DNA of 64,000 nucleotides from Gremmenia infestans (GCA_032629725.1 JAFEVB010000022.1:1922001-1986000), one strand, 5' to 3'; shown: positions 21,256 through 33,269, numbered from the stretch's first letter. Notes: a model not told the origin generated them from the sequence alone. Translations and numbers: made by a program.

Positions 21256-22140
21256 ATGAAGGCCGCAGCATACGCCTTGGCTCTTGCAGCCACGCTCACT
21301 GGAGCAAATGCATACTGGAAGGGCTTCAATGTCCAGGCAACCCTCGCCGATGGGAGTTGCAAATCCCAATCCGACTGGGAAAATGATTTCAACAAGTTGA
21401 AGAGCCTCCCCGGTGGCTTCACGAGCCTGCGAGTCTACGCTGCCTCCGACTGCAATACCCTCGCAAACGCCGTTCCAGCAGCAGTCGCTACTGGCGGACA
21501 GATTCTCGTGGGCGTATGGACGGAAGACTCAGACCACTTCAATGCGGAGAAACAAGCTCTCCTCTCGGCGGTACAGCAATACGGCTTTGGCTGGGTGGTG
21601 GCAGTCAGTGTGGGAAGTGAGGACTTGTACAGGGGCGACACAACGGCTAGCACATTGGCATCACAGATATACGACGTTCGCGGCATGCTCTCCACCGTCT
21701 CGGGCTACACCACGGACGTTCAGGTCGGACATGTGGATACCTGGACTGCGTGGGTTGATTCCGCCAACACGGCAGTCATCGAGGCAGCCGATTTCATAGG
21801 CACAGACGCATACCCCTACTTCCAAAACACCCAGGCCAACAGTATCGACGCCGCCTACGATTTGTTCTGGGATGCTATTCAGGACGTGAAGGATGCGGTC
21901 AACAGCGCCCATCCGGGAGCTTGGGTCTGGGTCACGGAGAGTGGATGGCCTACGAGCGGATCTACGGAGAACCAGGCTGTTGCCAGCGTTGATAATGCCC
22001 AACAATACTGGAAGACAGTTGCGTGCTCTGCCTTCAACAGCGGACACACATTTTGGTACTCGCTTGAGGATTTCTCTGCAAGCCCGTCCTTTGGTGTTCT
22101 CGACTCGAACGGCAATGCCTTGTACGATTTGAGCTGTTAG
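21256..22140 (+). CDS. Secreted GH17 glucan 1,3-beta-glucosidase/transferase
   Basis: Single exon, 294 residues. A signal peptide (MKAAAYALALAATLTGANA, cleavage after about residue 19) is followed by the GH17 barrel. The acid/base Glu is in VGSEDLYRG (E122) and the nucleophile in WVTESGWPTSG (E228). The length matches the small cell-wall Bgl2/Scw-type enzymes without a GPI tail or carbohydrate module. The role is cutting or re-joining beta-1,3-glucan in the cell wall. Cys residues at 35, 66, about 266 and the C-terminal Cys could form disulfides. Confidence 0.92.
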   Translation: MKAAAYALALAATLTGANAYWKGFNVQATLADGSCKSQSDWENDFNKLKSLPGGFTSLRVYAASDCNTLANAVPAAVATGGQILVGVWTEDSDHFNAEKQALLSAVQQYGFGWVVAVSVGSEDLYRGDTTASTLASQIYDVRGMLSTVSGYTTDVQVGHVDTWTAWVDSANTAVIEAADFIGTDAYPYFQNTQANSIDAAYDLFWDAIQDVKDAVNSAHPGAWVWVTESGWPTSGSTENQAVASVDNAQQYWKTVACSAFNSGHTFWYSLEDFSASPSFGVLDSNGNALYDLSC

Positions 22141-22596
22141 GGGAGATGCTGGGGGGACTCGGTGTCTGTATATATTGGGATGGGGTTGGGACAAAAACTT
22201 TAGAAGATAATATTAATGATACTTGACCACCTGGATCAGCATCCAAGTATATTTTTTTGCGTTTTGCGTTTACGTTCGGTTGAGTAGAGTACTCTCAAAA
22301 AGATTTGTCGATTCTTAAGTTTCCAAGATATTCAAATGACGGATATGTCACTTTAAACTCACTTCTGGTTCAATCTCATTGTCACTGTCGGCTTTTCACA
22401 TCGGGGCAAGTGCCGAAAGATAATCCATTGTTAATTGCGTTGATACATACTGAGTGCCTAAAGCCCCAAGGTTTTACGAATATAAATCTCCCATGCCGCA
22501 CATCAAATGCTACTCAAGTCTAATCTTTTGTCCCCCTAAAACCAGTCTCTTGCACCGCAAGGAGAAACGAAATCCAAAGTCATCTCCCTCCCTCTT
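22141..22596. other. Intergenic
   Basis: Convergent 3' flanks of the GH17 gene and the first tandem paralogue. No supported gene. Confidence 0.4.
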
Positions 22597-23227
22597 TCAT
22601 TCGCCACGTTCAACCATCACAAACTCCTCATCCCCCTCATCCCCACCAACAACATCCCACTCATCCACCCTCTCATCCCCCCATATCTCATGCACCAGCA
22701 ACCCAACATCAAACGAATGTCCCGCCTCGGCAACCTCACGCTCCCTACACCACCCCGGCATATGACTCAGTGCATATCCCGGCGCCTTGCAAGCCTCGAA
22801 CCCCTGGCCCTGGCCCGTCCTCACCAGCTGGTACATGGCCATATCCCCGCTCCCGTACCGCCGCGTGATCTTGTACACGTCGCCCATCACTTGCACCTTG
22901 AATCGACCGGACAGCGTCGCATTCCCGGCCCGCGAGTACTTGCATAGCACGTACTCGCGCTCTCCGGCCTTGTGGACTTTGAATCTCATCGGCACACAGG
23001 AGAGGTGGGCTCGCCCGCTAGGGAGGACGGTGTATTTGTCGCTGTCGCTGGGGAGAACGGTGTTTTTGTCGCTGTCTTTGGTGGGCGTGTAGGAGAAGCC
23101 GGTGATGGAGACTTTGTAGATGGTGTCGCTGGGTGAGGCGGCGTTGGCCTCTGTGGAGAGGATACTAAGGGGGATTCGTCAACCTATACTCTTTTGGGTT
23201 TGCAGAAGGGACTCACTTGACAGACAT
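22597..23227 (-). CDS. Tandem paralogue A of unknown function, 192 residues
   Basis: Two exons: an 11-nt first exon (23217-23227, encoding MSV plus two bases) with donor GTGAGT, and exon 2 (22597-23164). They join in frame at a phase-2 site. The core is beta-strand-like (DTIYKVSITGFSYTP, then FKVQVMGDVYKITRRYGSGD) with the ending SFDVGLLVHEI that all three paralogues share. An internal DSDK..TVLPS segment is duplicated (about 23040-23075). The final acidic tail has many Glu/Asp. The fold pattern (strands, then a hydrophobic helix after Phe-Asp) recalls LURP-one/tubby-C-like proteins, but this is inference. There is no signal peptide. Confidence 0.75.
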
Positions 23228-23809
23228 CGTGCTTAACTTTGTTTGTTTTGGATTTTGCTCTGCTGGTCCTGTGGAGTAGCGGTTGAAATACTTGCCGATC
23301 AGAGATGCAGTTATGAGAAATGGTTATTCTCAGCATAGATAGGAAAGGATGGAGGCTTAAATATCCAGACTGCGTGAATGATGGGGCTACCATCCCAAGG
23401 TGAATAGGGAGTGTGTTTACTATTTTGTCATCTGCCAATCATAGATTGACAATGAATGCGTTGATTTATACCTCCGAAGGTTCATCTGAAGTACGACCTT
23501 CCAGAATGCTTTACAACACCTCGAATGTTTTCAGATACATCAGTCATTGGAGGTGAAGTCATTTAGGAACGATGGAGGACTTAAGGAGATTATTGATTGA
23601 GCTGTTATACTGCATACTTATTCGTAGACAGAAACACAGAAAGTAATGAAGGTATGGCAAGACACATGAAAAAACAAAGATATTTCCTTTCTTCCCTTCC
23701 TAGTCCATCCCGATTTTAGTTGTCGACGTAGCAATAGCCCAAGCCCTTTAATTATTTTCAAGAACCAAACCCAATACTGACCACAATCCTTCCTGCATCG
23801 ACCACGACA
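23228..23809. other. Spacer between tandem paralogues A and B
   Basis: About 580 bp, AT-rich, no supported gene. It contains the promoter of paralogue A. Confidence 0.4.
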
Positions 23810-24542
23810 TTAGACACCAAATTCCACCCCATCTTCAATTCCCCACGTTGCATCAACCTCCACAAACCCATCATCCATCCCACTCACCTTCTCAGACTCA
23901 ACAAACTCATACGACAAAGACTCCTCATCCTCATCCATCTCCCCATCCTCAACCGCCTCCCACGCCGCGTCTGCCCCGCGCCGCATCGTAATCACCAGCA
24001 CCCCAATATCAAACGCCTGTCCCACTTCCTCCTGCACCTTCTCCGCGCTCCACTCTGGGAACAGAACCGCAAACGGCCGCCCCGTGATCGAGAGCCGGTA
24101 CTTTTCAACCACGCCCAGCCGCGAGTCTAGCCTCACGATGCTGTACGCGGCCGTTTCCCCCCCTTCGTATCGTCGGTAGATACAAGTCACGTTGCCGTAC
24201 GTGGACACGCGGTACTGATCTGGCGTCTCGCCCGCCCCGTGCCAGTGCATGACCAGGGAGTCGTTGCCGGTGTATATTGTATACGCTGCTTTCTCGCAGG
24301 CAGGGGCACTGCGCCCGGTGTGTTGCAGACTGTAGGACTTTCTTGCAAAGGGTTTGGCTTCGTAGTGGTAGCTGAGGATGGATGCTTCGGTGTCCGTTAG
24401 GGGCCGGTTTTTGGAGTCGGTTCGATGGACTTGCGAGTGTATGCTGTTTTTTTTTGGGTCAGTTGGAATTCTTGAATACGGTGTATAGGAAGTAGCTTTT
24501 GGTTGTAAGAAGAGGTTGGGATGTGACTTACATGATAGACAT
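23810..24542 (-). CDS. Tandem paralogue B of unknown function, 214 residues
   Basis: Exons 24532-24542 (11 nt, MSI plus two bases; donor GTAAGT) and 23810-24443 join in frame at the same phase-2 site as its neighbours. It aligns with paralogue A over DTEASILSYHYEAK, then YRVSTYGNVTCIYRRYEGG, then YSIVRL and QAFDIGVLVITM. The C-terminus is long and acidic (MDEDEESLSYEF). The function is unknown; a small intracellular beta-rich protein with a helix near the end is the best description. Order and orientation match A and C, so the three arose by tandem duplication. Confidence 0.8.
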
Positions 24543-25128
24543 TTTGAAAAGCTGGATGCTTTTGGGTTCTAAATGTGTCAGATTTTTCAGTGTGGAAGTC
24601 CAGAGATAATAGTTGTTGAGGCACTTCAATACTATGCTTGGTGTCGAGAGAGAAATCAGTTGAGGCGACACCAAGATGGATGTTCGTAAGAGGCATGATT
24701 TTCGCAAATACTCAAGTTAAATACCTCCTACTATTTGACCGGTAGAAGAATCCATTCTAATTCATAATATGAAAGTCCAAAATTCCCAGTCGGCAGTGAA
24801 TGTGAAGTTGTATGTTTAGAAACAAGAAACCGATGCGATTCACGAGTGTGGAATGAGCTTTCCTGTTCTTATTTTTGAAATGACTATAGTCAAGAACCTA
24901 GAGAGGTTAATCAAATTGTGGTTTAGAGTTGGCATTTGAAAAAGATGTTCAAATTCTAAGTTGTATATATGATTTCACCGCTTGGTACCTACTAACACCC
25001 CGAATGCAATTAATGAACGCCTCTATCAACCAGAATAACATATTACAGCGACAGTTGCATCCAAACATCTCCCCTCATCTCCAACGTTTCGAATTCGATA
25101 TACCTCCCAAATTCGACAGTTAGCATAG
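24543..25128. other. Spacer between tandem paralogues B and C
   Basis: About 585 bp, nearly the same length as the A-B spacer, AT-rich, no supported gene. Confidence 0.4.
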
Positions 25129-25781
25129 TTATAAAGAAGTACAGCTAGATGATGTTTCTTTCATACACGATAACGCATCCTTGGTAAAAGTTGGTGTGGC
25201 CTCTAGTATTCCGACCATATCGTCAAAGTCGCTATCCTGAAGCTCGTCCCAGTTCTCCATAGAGTCAAGCTCCGCCATCATAAGTCCAACATCAAAAGCT
25301 TCCGAGACCTCGAAATGAACTTCACTCGGCGTCAAAGACGGTAGAAGCTCCTGCAGCGGTTTAGACACTAGCCCTAGTGTATAATCGGTCCTCGATCGCA
25401 GGAGGTTGTAGATAGCCGTGACGCCTGGGTAGTTGTACCTCCGGTGTACCGTATATGATCGATCGTGCTTCATGACCATGAAACTCACCCCGTTGTCATT
25501 GGCGCGGGACTTCCATTTCGTGATCTGCAGAGTCGACCCGGGCTGGATGGTGTATTCCGTGCTTTGTGAGGCTGAGGATGACCGGCCGTACCGGAGGAGT
25601 CTGTGATTCTTGTCGGTTTCTGAAAATTCGTACGAGAGGCCCAGGATGGATACCTCGGTTTCGATGTATCGCTGGTTGTCGTTGCCGAGTCTACCTTTCT
25701 TAGAATGAACGCTAATGTATGTACGCTTGGTTAGAATCGCAATCATAGAAAGGGCGAGCGAAAAGCTTACACGATAGACAT
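25129..25781 (-). CDS. Tandem paralogue C of unknown function, 197 residues
   Basis: Exons 25771-25781 (11 nt, MSI plus two bases; donor GTAAGC) and 25129-25711 join in frame. The shared core is ETEVSILGLSYEF, then SYTVHRRYNYPGVTAIYNLLRS, then SEAFDVGLMMAELD. It is the most divergent of the three and ends in a Ser/Cys-rich tail (SCMKETSSSCTSL). A stand-alone reading of exon 2 extends about 12 codons into the intron from a false ATG at 25746; the conserved 11-nt exon shows this to be wrong. Confidence 0.75.
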
Positions 25782-26460
25782 CGTGATGGGTTGGAATGGG
25801 TATCCGTCAAATACTAGTAGCAAGGATTTATTTCAAAAGTCAAACTGGGAACGCGGCGAAATAGAGTAAAATTACTGAGCTAGCCGAAGGGTTATCTTTG
25901 CGATTAATTGTTTAGAGACTTGCTAAGATATAGTTAAGGTAGTGAGTCAACGAGTTATTCACATAAACCTCGCTTAAACCCCTATGTGAATGATTGCGAT
26001 GGCAGAATGATGAACATATGCAATGGGAGTAAAAGATAATGAATTACGACTCAATACACGGCTCTAGCAAACTCAGATGTTGGTAATTTGACTCTTCTTC
26101 TATGTCCTAACAATCTTTGCAGTTTCATCTCAAGATAGCGGAAACTTCATTGTCCTCCACCGCCCGCAAATGCGCGCGAGAGCTTGGTAGTGCCATTTAC
26201 TATGTAGACTGACCATGTGGAGCAGGTAAACCACGGCGTCGTTTAGTGATGGCGATCCCTAGGAGCCCCCGCGGGGAGCAGCGCTGTCCGAGCTTTGTGA
26301 GAGCATATTTGCAAGAGCAGTATATCTCTATGATCCATCAGCGAAGACCCTCAGTAAAGAGCAAAACCCAGCTTACCAGAGATGCGGCTGTCTAGTACGT
26401 TAGATATATATCACCCCGATGTATTTAGATATAGGCAGGTTTCACGACACTCGCAATGCT
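25782..26460. other. Intergenic
   Basis: About 680 bp with no supported gene. It holds the promoter side of paralogue C and the 3' flank of the kinase. Confidence 0.4.
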
Positions 26461-28581
26461 TCAGCCGTAGACGGGTCGGACTGGTGGCCAAGTGACTCCT
26501 TTCTTCGGCTTGTAGTTTGGCGTTCCCATCTTCCTCAGCACCAGATCCTTTGGGGCATTATTGGTCTGGATTTTCGACAGTGTCTTCGATGCAAGGCGGT
26601 TTGGTGGAGAGTCCGAGAACGAGATTCGCGTCCCATGCTTCGGGGGTCCAAGACCAGTGGGTGCTGACTGCGACCGGTCGTTTGGTGGTTTCTGTTCTCG
26701 TGGTACGGGCTTGAGCATGTATTCTTTGTCCATCTGGGCTTTTCCCAGGTACATGTTCAGTTGCTGAAACAGCCATACGGAGGTGCTGCGTTCCTTCGAC
26801 TCGATGATCAGGAGCTCTTTCATTATCAAATCAAGAAGGTCGTGGATAAGCTGTGAGCATCGCTCGTGGCAGTGCAGTTGATCAATCCATGTGACAACTT
26901 CAGCTCGAACAGTGGCAGCTGTTCCATCTTTGTCCATGGTGAAGAATTTGTCGTTATTCACTCCCGTGTTTGTCGAGTCGCGTCCGCGGAAGTCGGAGAA
27001 CCCTTCTATCTCAGCGGTGCCTTTCAGGAGCCAGGTGATGAATTCTAGGTAGAGACAGCCGAGACTCCAGATGTCATAAGCTCGTGAGACTGGATGGCGG
27101 AGCTTGCATTCAGGTGGCTCATATGTCGGGGAGGAAAATACACCATCAGGAGGAACCTTGGAACGGGATTCTCGGCCGTGAAATCGACCCAAGCCAAAGT
27201 CCGCGATTTGTAAAACACCCATCGCATCTTTGCTCTCGCGGCTCTCTTTAAACCATAATACATTCTCTGGCTTGATATCCCCATGTCGCCCGAACAATTC
27301 TTCACCTTTGCGAACACTCAATTTCACGTCCTCTTGGAGTCTCACTTCCCCAGGACCGGGAACGTTCAACGGGATCGTCACACTGAAGTTGTGGATTAGA
27401 TTCAGAGCGTTCGCAATTCCTGTCATCTGTCTGATGGACCATAAGACATTCGCTTCATCAAAGCTGGGTGTAGGCCGTTCCTCCCAATACGTTCTCAGGT
27501 TGGCATTTGCGTATGGGAACATCAAGTGATATTTCTCCTCCCTCTTGTATGTGGCGAGTAGTTTGATGAGATGGGGATGCGGGGGAGACTTGCTGCCAAG
27601 CGCCTTGAGGATGGACACTTCCTTCTCAAATTCAGTCTCGTCGGGGGAGAATAACTGTTTCACAGCAACGAGTGGCTCGTTATCCTACATTGGGTTAGAG
27701 CACTCCAGGTGCAAAGAAGGAGTCTTTCTTACCTCACATCCGTAGGCTTCCCAAAATTCATGGTGAGCAGGATGTATCCGAACTGGAAACACCTCACTGT
27801 ACCCGCCTAGCTTTGCCTGCTGCGTTTCAGAGGACTTGAACTTCATGAATGGAAGGATGTCTTTTTCGTCCAAATTGTAATGCTCTTTGTCTTGGAAGAC
27901 TGGTGCGGTCATCCAGTATTGTATGCGGTCGAAGTCCTCGAGATCTTCGTCTTTCCATTCTTCGAAAGTCTTAATCGGCTCTCCGGTTCGACGCTGCAGA
28001 GCAAATGATTCATCAGATTCAGACGCCCGCACTAGTGGCAAATCTTGATCCGTTATCCCCTCCTGGAGAAGTGTGCATATATCAGCGCCCTTTCCAATAT
28101 ATGCTAGAGTTGCACATAGTTGTTTGGCGCATTGGCGGGCCTCCTCCGCCCATCTATAAGCCTCATCTTCTCTAATGCCCGGGTTTCTTGCTTGTATATC
28201 CTTCGCGATCGCATCCTTCGTTAACAATTCGTCTTGCGCAGCTATTGGAACGAAGAAGTTTTGGGAACGCTTGAGGCATTCTTTGCGGGCGCGGCGCAAT
28301 CTTGTTTTGAGGGAATCGCCACCAGTCGTGGACCCTTTGCTGTCTGACCGGCTGCACTGCGATGAGGATTCAGAATTTCGTCTAGTTGACTCTTCTGGAA
28401 CCAAAGAATTGGGCAATAGAACTGAGCTTTCCTTGGATGGGGTAGGGATAAGGTCTGTTGGTCTGCGAATCGCGATCTTGGGAGTTGAGGGTCCAGGCGA
28501 ATCGATTGGCTTCGAAGCAGGGCCAAGGCCGTTGGACGCTGGCGGGGTCTGTCTCTTTGGGCGATCATCAACACCTGACAT
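26461..28581 (-). CDS. Fungal serine/threonine protein kinase
   Basis: Two exons, 27733-28581 and 26461-27684 (intron 27685-27732, GTAAGA...TAG), give 690 residues. The N-terminal 240 residues are Ser/Pro-rich, then an all-helical segment with a conserved fungal pattern (FVPIAAQDELLTKDAI, then ICTLLQEGITDQDLPLV). The kinase domain follows: glycine loop LGGYSEVF, catalytic Lys in LVAVK (292), HGDIKPEN (417-424), DFG (445-447) and YEPPE. HRD is replaced by HGD, which is usual in this expanded filamentous-fungal family. The C-terminus is basic and disordered. The splice lies between the glycine loop and the Lys, so neither exon alone shows a whole kinase. Such kinases are lineage-variable; the substrate is unknown. 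Confidence 0.88.
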
Positions 28582-29210
28582 TGCTTTCGTGTAGGCTCAA
28601 AAACTTACTATTTGCTGTTGTTTAGCTTTCTCTTCTGTTTCTGCATCTTCCGATTTCTTTTGCGGTGGGCGAAATATGCTGGTAAAGGGTTGCACGAAGC
28701 ATTTGAGCGCGGTTCGAACCATTGGGAAGGATGCTTTGAACCTGGTAGCTCAGGTCTTGTGGCAATATATGAATGGCAACATCCTGTTTGCTATATAGCA
28801 CAGCGATATGAGCACAAGGGTATCGCATTCGGTGTACAGAAACGGATGGGCCCCCCTTTTTGCGACACAATTCTGCAAGAGTCGCGAGGCTCGAAGACTT
28901 TGGATGTTAAAAATACGGCACAGCCCCAAGCCCACACACACTGAATGCACAGCGCATGGTTACTGAGGAGGCTCAATTATTTGTATCGCACATTTTATTG
29001 GTGCACATTTCAAGATACGGCAGCCAAAGTTGGGCAAGATTGATTACGGCTTATTACATCCAGTGTGACACCCTACTTGAAGTAGTTCTAGATGCCATGC
29101 CTTGTGGGGAGCCCCGCATGAAGCCTAAACCCAGCCACTTTCCTCTGACCAACCATTCAGTACAGCAGCCACATTTATACTATCTATCTTTCTAAAATAC
29201 TAGAGCCTCA
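28582..29210. other. Intergenic
   Basis: About 630 bp between the kinase start and the CorA-like gene's stop. Overlapping short frames on both strands have no support. Confidence 0.4.
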
Positions 29211-31218
29211 CTACCCCAGTTTTGCGGTCGTTGCAGTGGTGGACCACGTTCCAATGGCCGAATCGTGAAATGATGCAGGAGAAAACGGAGGTGTTTGCGA
29301 AGAACTGGGCCCGGTCTCTATGTCGGATGGGGGCAGCTTCTTCTTCTTCTTGAACGACAGGAAAGACCGGAAGCTATCCTGACGTCCATGTCTCTGCAGA
29401 GGCTCTGGGGAAGGAGGTGCGGCTGTGACTTGGGTAAAGAAATGTACCCAGGTCCACCAAAGCATAACTGTGAAGAAGGTCAAGGGAACCGCGATAGCAG
29501 CAAGTAGCCATGCATTGCTTGTCAAAGTCATATGACCACTATCATTTGTCTGGACAAACTGGGTCGAGAAGAAATTCTGTTCAAGTTAGCACTACTGTTC
29601 TCTGAATTGTCAAGCTGCCTACTTACAGCCACGATCGTTGTGGGCAGATAGATGAGGGTGATGACAGTCAGGATCTTGACCGCTGCAGCATCTCTTGTGC
29701 TTTTCTCCTAGAGTACTGTAAGTCGAAAGTAGTAGGTACTTGTGTTGTTTTACTCACTGCAAGTCCTCGCATTAAAGTATTCTCCGCTTGCGACTCTTTT
29801 GTGAGATCTTTCAAAGCGACTGCTTCCTCATAGCTTAGTAGATTGGAAATCTATGAAAGAATTAATCACTACTCCCGGTGGAGACTGTGCAAAAGACCTA
29901 CGAGCTGAGAAGTAGAACGTGCTGTTTCCTTTAGAATGTTGGCTCGTTGGACGAGAAGCTCCGCTTCTCTGACATATTCGTCGAACTCCTCTAAGATTTC
30001 TTCAAGGTAACATCTTTCGTCATCGCCTACTCCCTCATTGCATTTCTCACACTGCTCCCGGATCCTCTTTATTGTGTTTAACATGGTCGGTAATATGACA
30101 TCTAGGTCGATGATTGAATCCTCTATGATTTTCAAATCTTGGCGGTCTTCGAAGTTGATGGTGATATCTAAAGGAGAGAGGTTCTCTTTTTTATATCCAA
30201 CCTCTGCAACCACAATTCGATCCGACTGGTAGAAGAAAGTTAGAGACTTACTTCAAAAGGACATTTGGTAGCCTACCTGCTTCTTCAGCCGTTTTTGTAG
30301 ACTTGCCATATAATCTGGCCAGCCTTTCAAGCTGTCGGCCAGGAGCAGTCTCTGGATATTCCATGACGAAACATAGAAATCCCTTTGAAGGCTTTGCTCA
30401 AAGGCTCCCGCCAGCTGAGTCTCCATGTTCTTAGAAGGTGCAATTAGTAAGAATGTAGATCTCGGTTTTCTATTAGGATTTCTTTGTTGTATGGTTGAAA
30501 ATTGAAGCTGGAGATAGACAGCAGTTTGCCGTATTGACCATTCCTTTTGGCCTTCCTGGTTACCGCGCCCGTTAATCTCCGCCCTGCGAAGCACGTAGGC
30601 AGATTCTATGTAAATCAATCTCTCAGCAATTGATTCTGATTTCCAGTTTGGAAAGTTTCTTGGGCTAGAAGTACACGAACCGTAAGTGTCTTGACCTCCT
30701 TCTGAATCACGAGTTCGTCTCCCTCTGAAACCAGGAAATTCAAACTCGTTTTCAGCTATTTTCAGACCAAACGTAAAAACACATTTCCAGAAAGGTGGAA
30801 ATACTGTATAAGCATCCATGAAGTCTTCGAGCAGTTCTCTTGAAATGTCTATGGTTGTCCATGAGCGGGCTTGGCGAATATAAAATATTTGGGTCGAATT
30901 ATGAAAGTCCTGCGACAGAATTGATTAGCCAATGTCTAAGCCACGAGAGCTCGAAGGCTAATGCGGAAATCTACAATATGGGATTTAGACTGGTTCTTTA
31001 GATCTTACTTTTCTCAAGCCTTCGATTTGGGACTTGTCCCAGACATTTTGGTCCCGAACAAAACATGAATTGTCCGTTTTCTCTCCACCCTTATCTCTGA
31101 ACAGTCTACTAACTTGCAATGGGGCCTGCCCTTTTCTTTCTCTGAAGAGGCGCGAAGCTTTGGAGTTGATACTTATTTCCAGGCTGTCAAGATCATCCAT
31201 ACCGAGGTAGGGAGACAT
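29211..31218 (-). CDS. CorA-like Mg2+ transporter family protein
   Basis: Six exons (31009-31218, 30277-30909, 29902-30225, 29758-29850, 29627-29707, 29211-29576), all phase 0, give 568 residues. The C-terminal part is the fungal CorA-like signature: long helices (ISNLLSYEEAVALKDLTKES), then VKILTVITLIYLPTTIVANFFSTQF (TM1, about 428-452), a short loop, and WLLAAIAVPLTFFTVMLWWTW (TM2, about 469-492). The loop lacks the GMN filter of true CorA, as is common in this fungal family, so ion transport is uncertain. The cytosolic tail is Ser/Pro-rich with a Lys run. The N-terminal 280 residues form the large cytosolic domain. It sits in a block of lineage-variable genes. Confidence 0.85.
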
Positions 31219-31854
31219 GGTTCTCTACGGGCTTTCGTCCTTTAGAACTCGAATGGAGCGCACACACTCTGATTGAAATGGCTTTGGATCGTGAAGACCA
31301 ATTAAACAATTGAACATTCAGCAAGAACTATAATACTATCGTGAGATTGTGAAATGGTATAGTAGGGTGAAGTTGTAATCTGCCGGGCGCAAAGTCCCGC
31401 CCCTCTACTGGGAACACCACTAGAAGGCTCAGGTCAGCCTTCTGCACAGCCCACCTGCAGCTAGCCAGCCTGCAGGGCGGCTTGACCACTCTTTTTCCCT
31501 GGTTGCCTTGAGATTTTTGGGGCAGAATATGCATCTTTACAGGCGGTTCCTGTCTCGTCACCGATCGCTTGAAGTGCTCCTAGCAAATCTCACGATGCAG
31601 TTGTAAGCCATACCACAAGAAGCTATCATGCGCTGTCACTGCTCGCAGGCTATGGAAATTTCTTAAAGATATTGAGATTTATTCTATGTTCACTACAGAA
31701 CTCCCCGTCAAATACTACCAATACATGCTCGTTGATCATAAAGTATACCACTATTCCCTATGCGCCTTGAAATACTCTAACAATACGTTGGAAGACCTTC
31801 TAAAACATGCTCCCGTTCATTTTCATTTGTCTCATTACCAGTGACAGTGAACCA
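31219..31854. other. Intergenic with a locally GC-rich patch
   Basis: No supported gene. A patch at about 31380-31560 is visibly richer in G and C than its flanks; it holds short inverted words (CCTGCAG..., GCAGG) but no frame I can assign. Confidence 0.35.
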
Positions 31855-32200
31855 TCACCGACTTTTACACACTCGACAGTCTTGTATTTGGTCCTGCCAG
31901 ATTTTCAACATCGGTTCATATGATTTTCAGATATATGCGGGCTCATACCTCCGTGAGGGCCATTCCGCTGAGATGTTCCGAAGGATAGATCTTGTACCGA
32001 TTCAGTCGTAGCTGCCACATACGAGGTCAGAGACTGTTTGGCTATTGCAGCGACAACACTACCTCAACTCTGAAGTTGTTCTTTCCTTCAGTGGAAGTAC
32101 CATATACATTTCTCAGTAGAACAACGAGTTTCCTCTGATCTAGGTACTGCCCTTCGATGACCTGGGGATATGACCCATCGAGCGACGAATGTGATGACAT
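31855..32200 (-). CDS. Tiny three-exon protein D, 79 residues, unknown family
   Basis: Exons 32063-32200, 31949-32011 and 31855-31893 join at phase-0 introns of 51 and 55 nt. The product starts MSSHSSLDGSYPQVIEGQYL, continues with RKLVVLLRNVYG and NNFRVELRLNRYKIYPSEHL, and ends LTEDQIQDCRVCKSR. The second gene 675 bp upstream (protein E) has the same exon layout and matching sequence blocks, which supports both models. No signal peptide; two Cys near the end. I do not recognise the family. Confidence 0.7.
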
Positions 32201-32874
32201 TGCTCGAATAAAGTTAAAGAAGTAATGAAGAAAGATTGTAGAAGTGATAGGGATTAAGCGTTGTGTTGACAAATGAAAGTATTGAAAAAGGTGAAGTATG
32301 GAGAATGTGTGAACACATAATGTGGTATATTTAAAGGTAAGCTGAAGGAAGATACCTGATATAACATTGAGGCGAGAGGCAGAATAGTGACTGTAAGGGA
32401 AGAAAAGAACCAATCAAGATACTGCCCGTGGACATCCAGGCTGAATCCCAAACAGGCACTCTTCTAAATTCGTAGTAGGAAGTCAATACAAAATCAGCCG
32501 CGGTGTTCGCCTTCCGGTAAATGAAAGTTTCGGTACACCACGTTGTTGAACTGATTGAAAAGATTCGATGCACCACAATGTGAAATCGATAGAAGAGATT
32601 CGATGTTTATTCCCATCCATACTAGTTTGCCTGACGATTAGCCATACACAGTAAATTCTCGTACACACAGCGACATTCCATGGTACCACGCAAAATGCAG
32701 AATACTCCAAATTCGGAAACCAAGGATTTCATGCAGCTGAATCAACAAGGCAGATTTCAGCTCCTCCAGATCAGAGTCATGGGTTGGTCGTACTGTGATG
32801 AAGGGTGGCAGACTCAGCCACCCCACGACTCCCAGAGTACAGATATGTACACAGCCTCACCAACCCCCAAAAAT
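32201..32874. other. Spacer between tiny paralogues D and E
   Basis: About 675 bp, AT-rich, with short repeated words (TTCGATG, ACCACA) around 32520-32610. No supported gene. Confidence 0.35.
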
Positions 32875-33269
32875 CTATCTTTCCTCACAAGAAGTTATCT
32901 CCTCCTACATTTCTATTAGCATCTCAACTGCACGAAACAAATCAGAGGACAAATCAAGAGAGCATGAATGCATGCATGATCGTGAATAATACTCACCACT
33001 GTCAATTCTCGAGGTACCTCCAAGATGTATGAGTTCTGTCGCAGCTGTTGAATCACGACGGTTAGTCACTGCATATTCGAAGAAGAAAAAAAAAGCCCTA
33101 TCGCCGTGGTCCTGACCGCATGACCTGAATCGAGGCGAGGCATTCTCAGCGCTGGGCATCCTCTAGCTGAGCTTACCTTGACTGGGCAGTAGTAGCCAGG
33201 AAAAAGCCTTGCAAGCAGTTCTCGGATTCCCTTGCTGGTCTTGTAGTTCGCATCGATGACTTGCTTCAT
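32875..33269 (-). CDS. Tiny three-exon protein E, 56 residues, paralogue of D
   Basis: Exons 33177-33269, 32997-33044 and 32875-32904 join at phase-0 introns. The product starts MKQVIDANYKTSKGIRELLA and ends LRQNSYILEVPRELTVEEIT plus SCEER. It aligns with D block by block: (K/P)QVI, then LLARLFPG against LLRNVYG, then VK|LRQNSYIL against VE|LRLNRYKI, and LTV|EEI against LTE|DQI. Both introns fall at the same points, which chance cannot easily give. The start at ATG 33269 is the first in frame near the conserved block; upstream codons are open but lack ATG. Confidence 0.65.
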
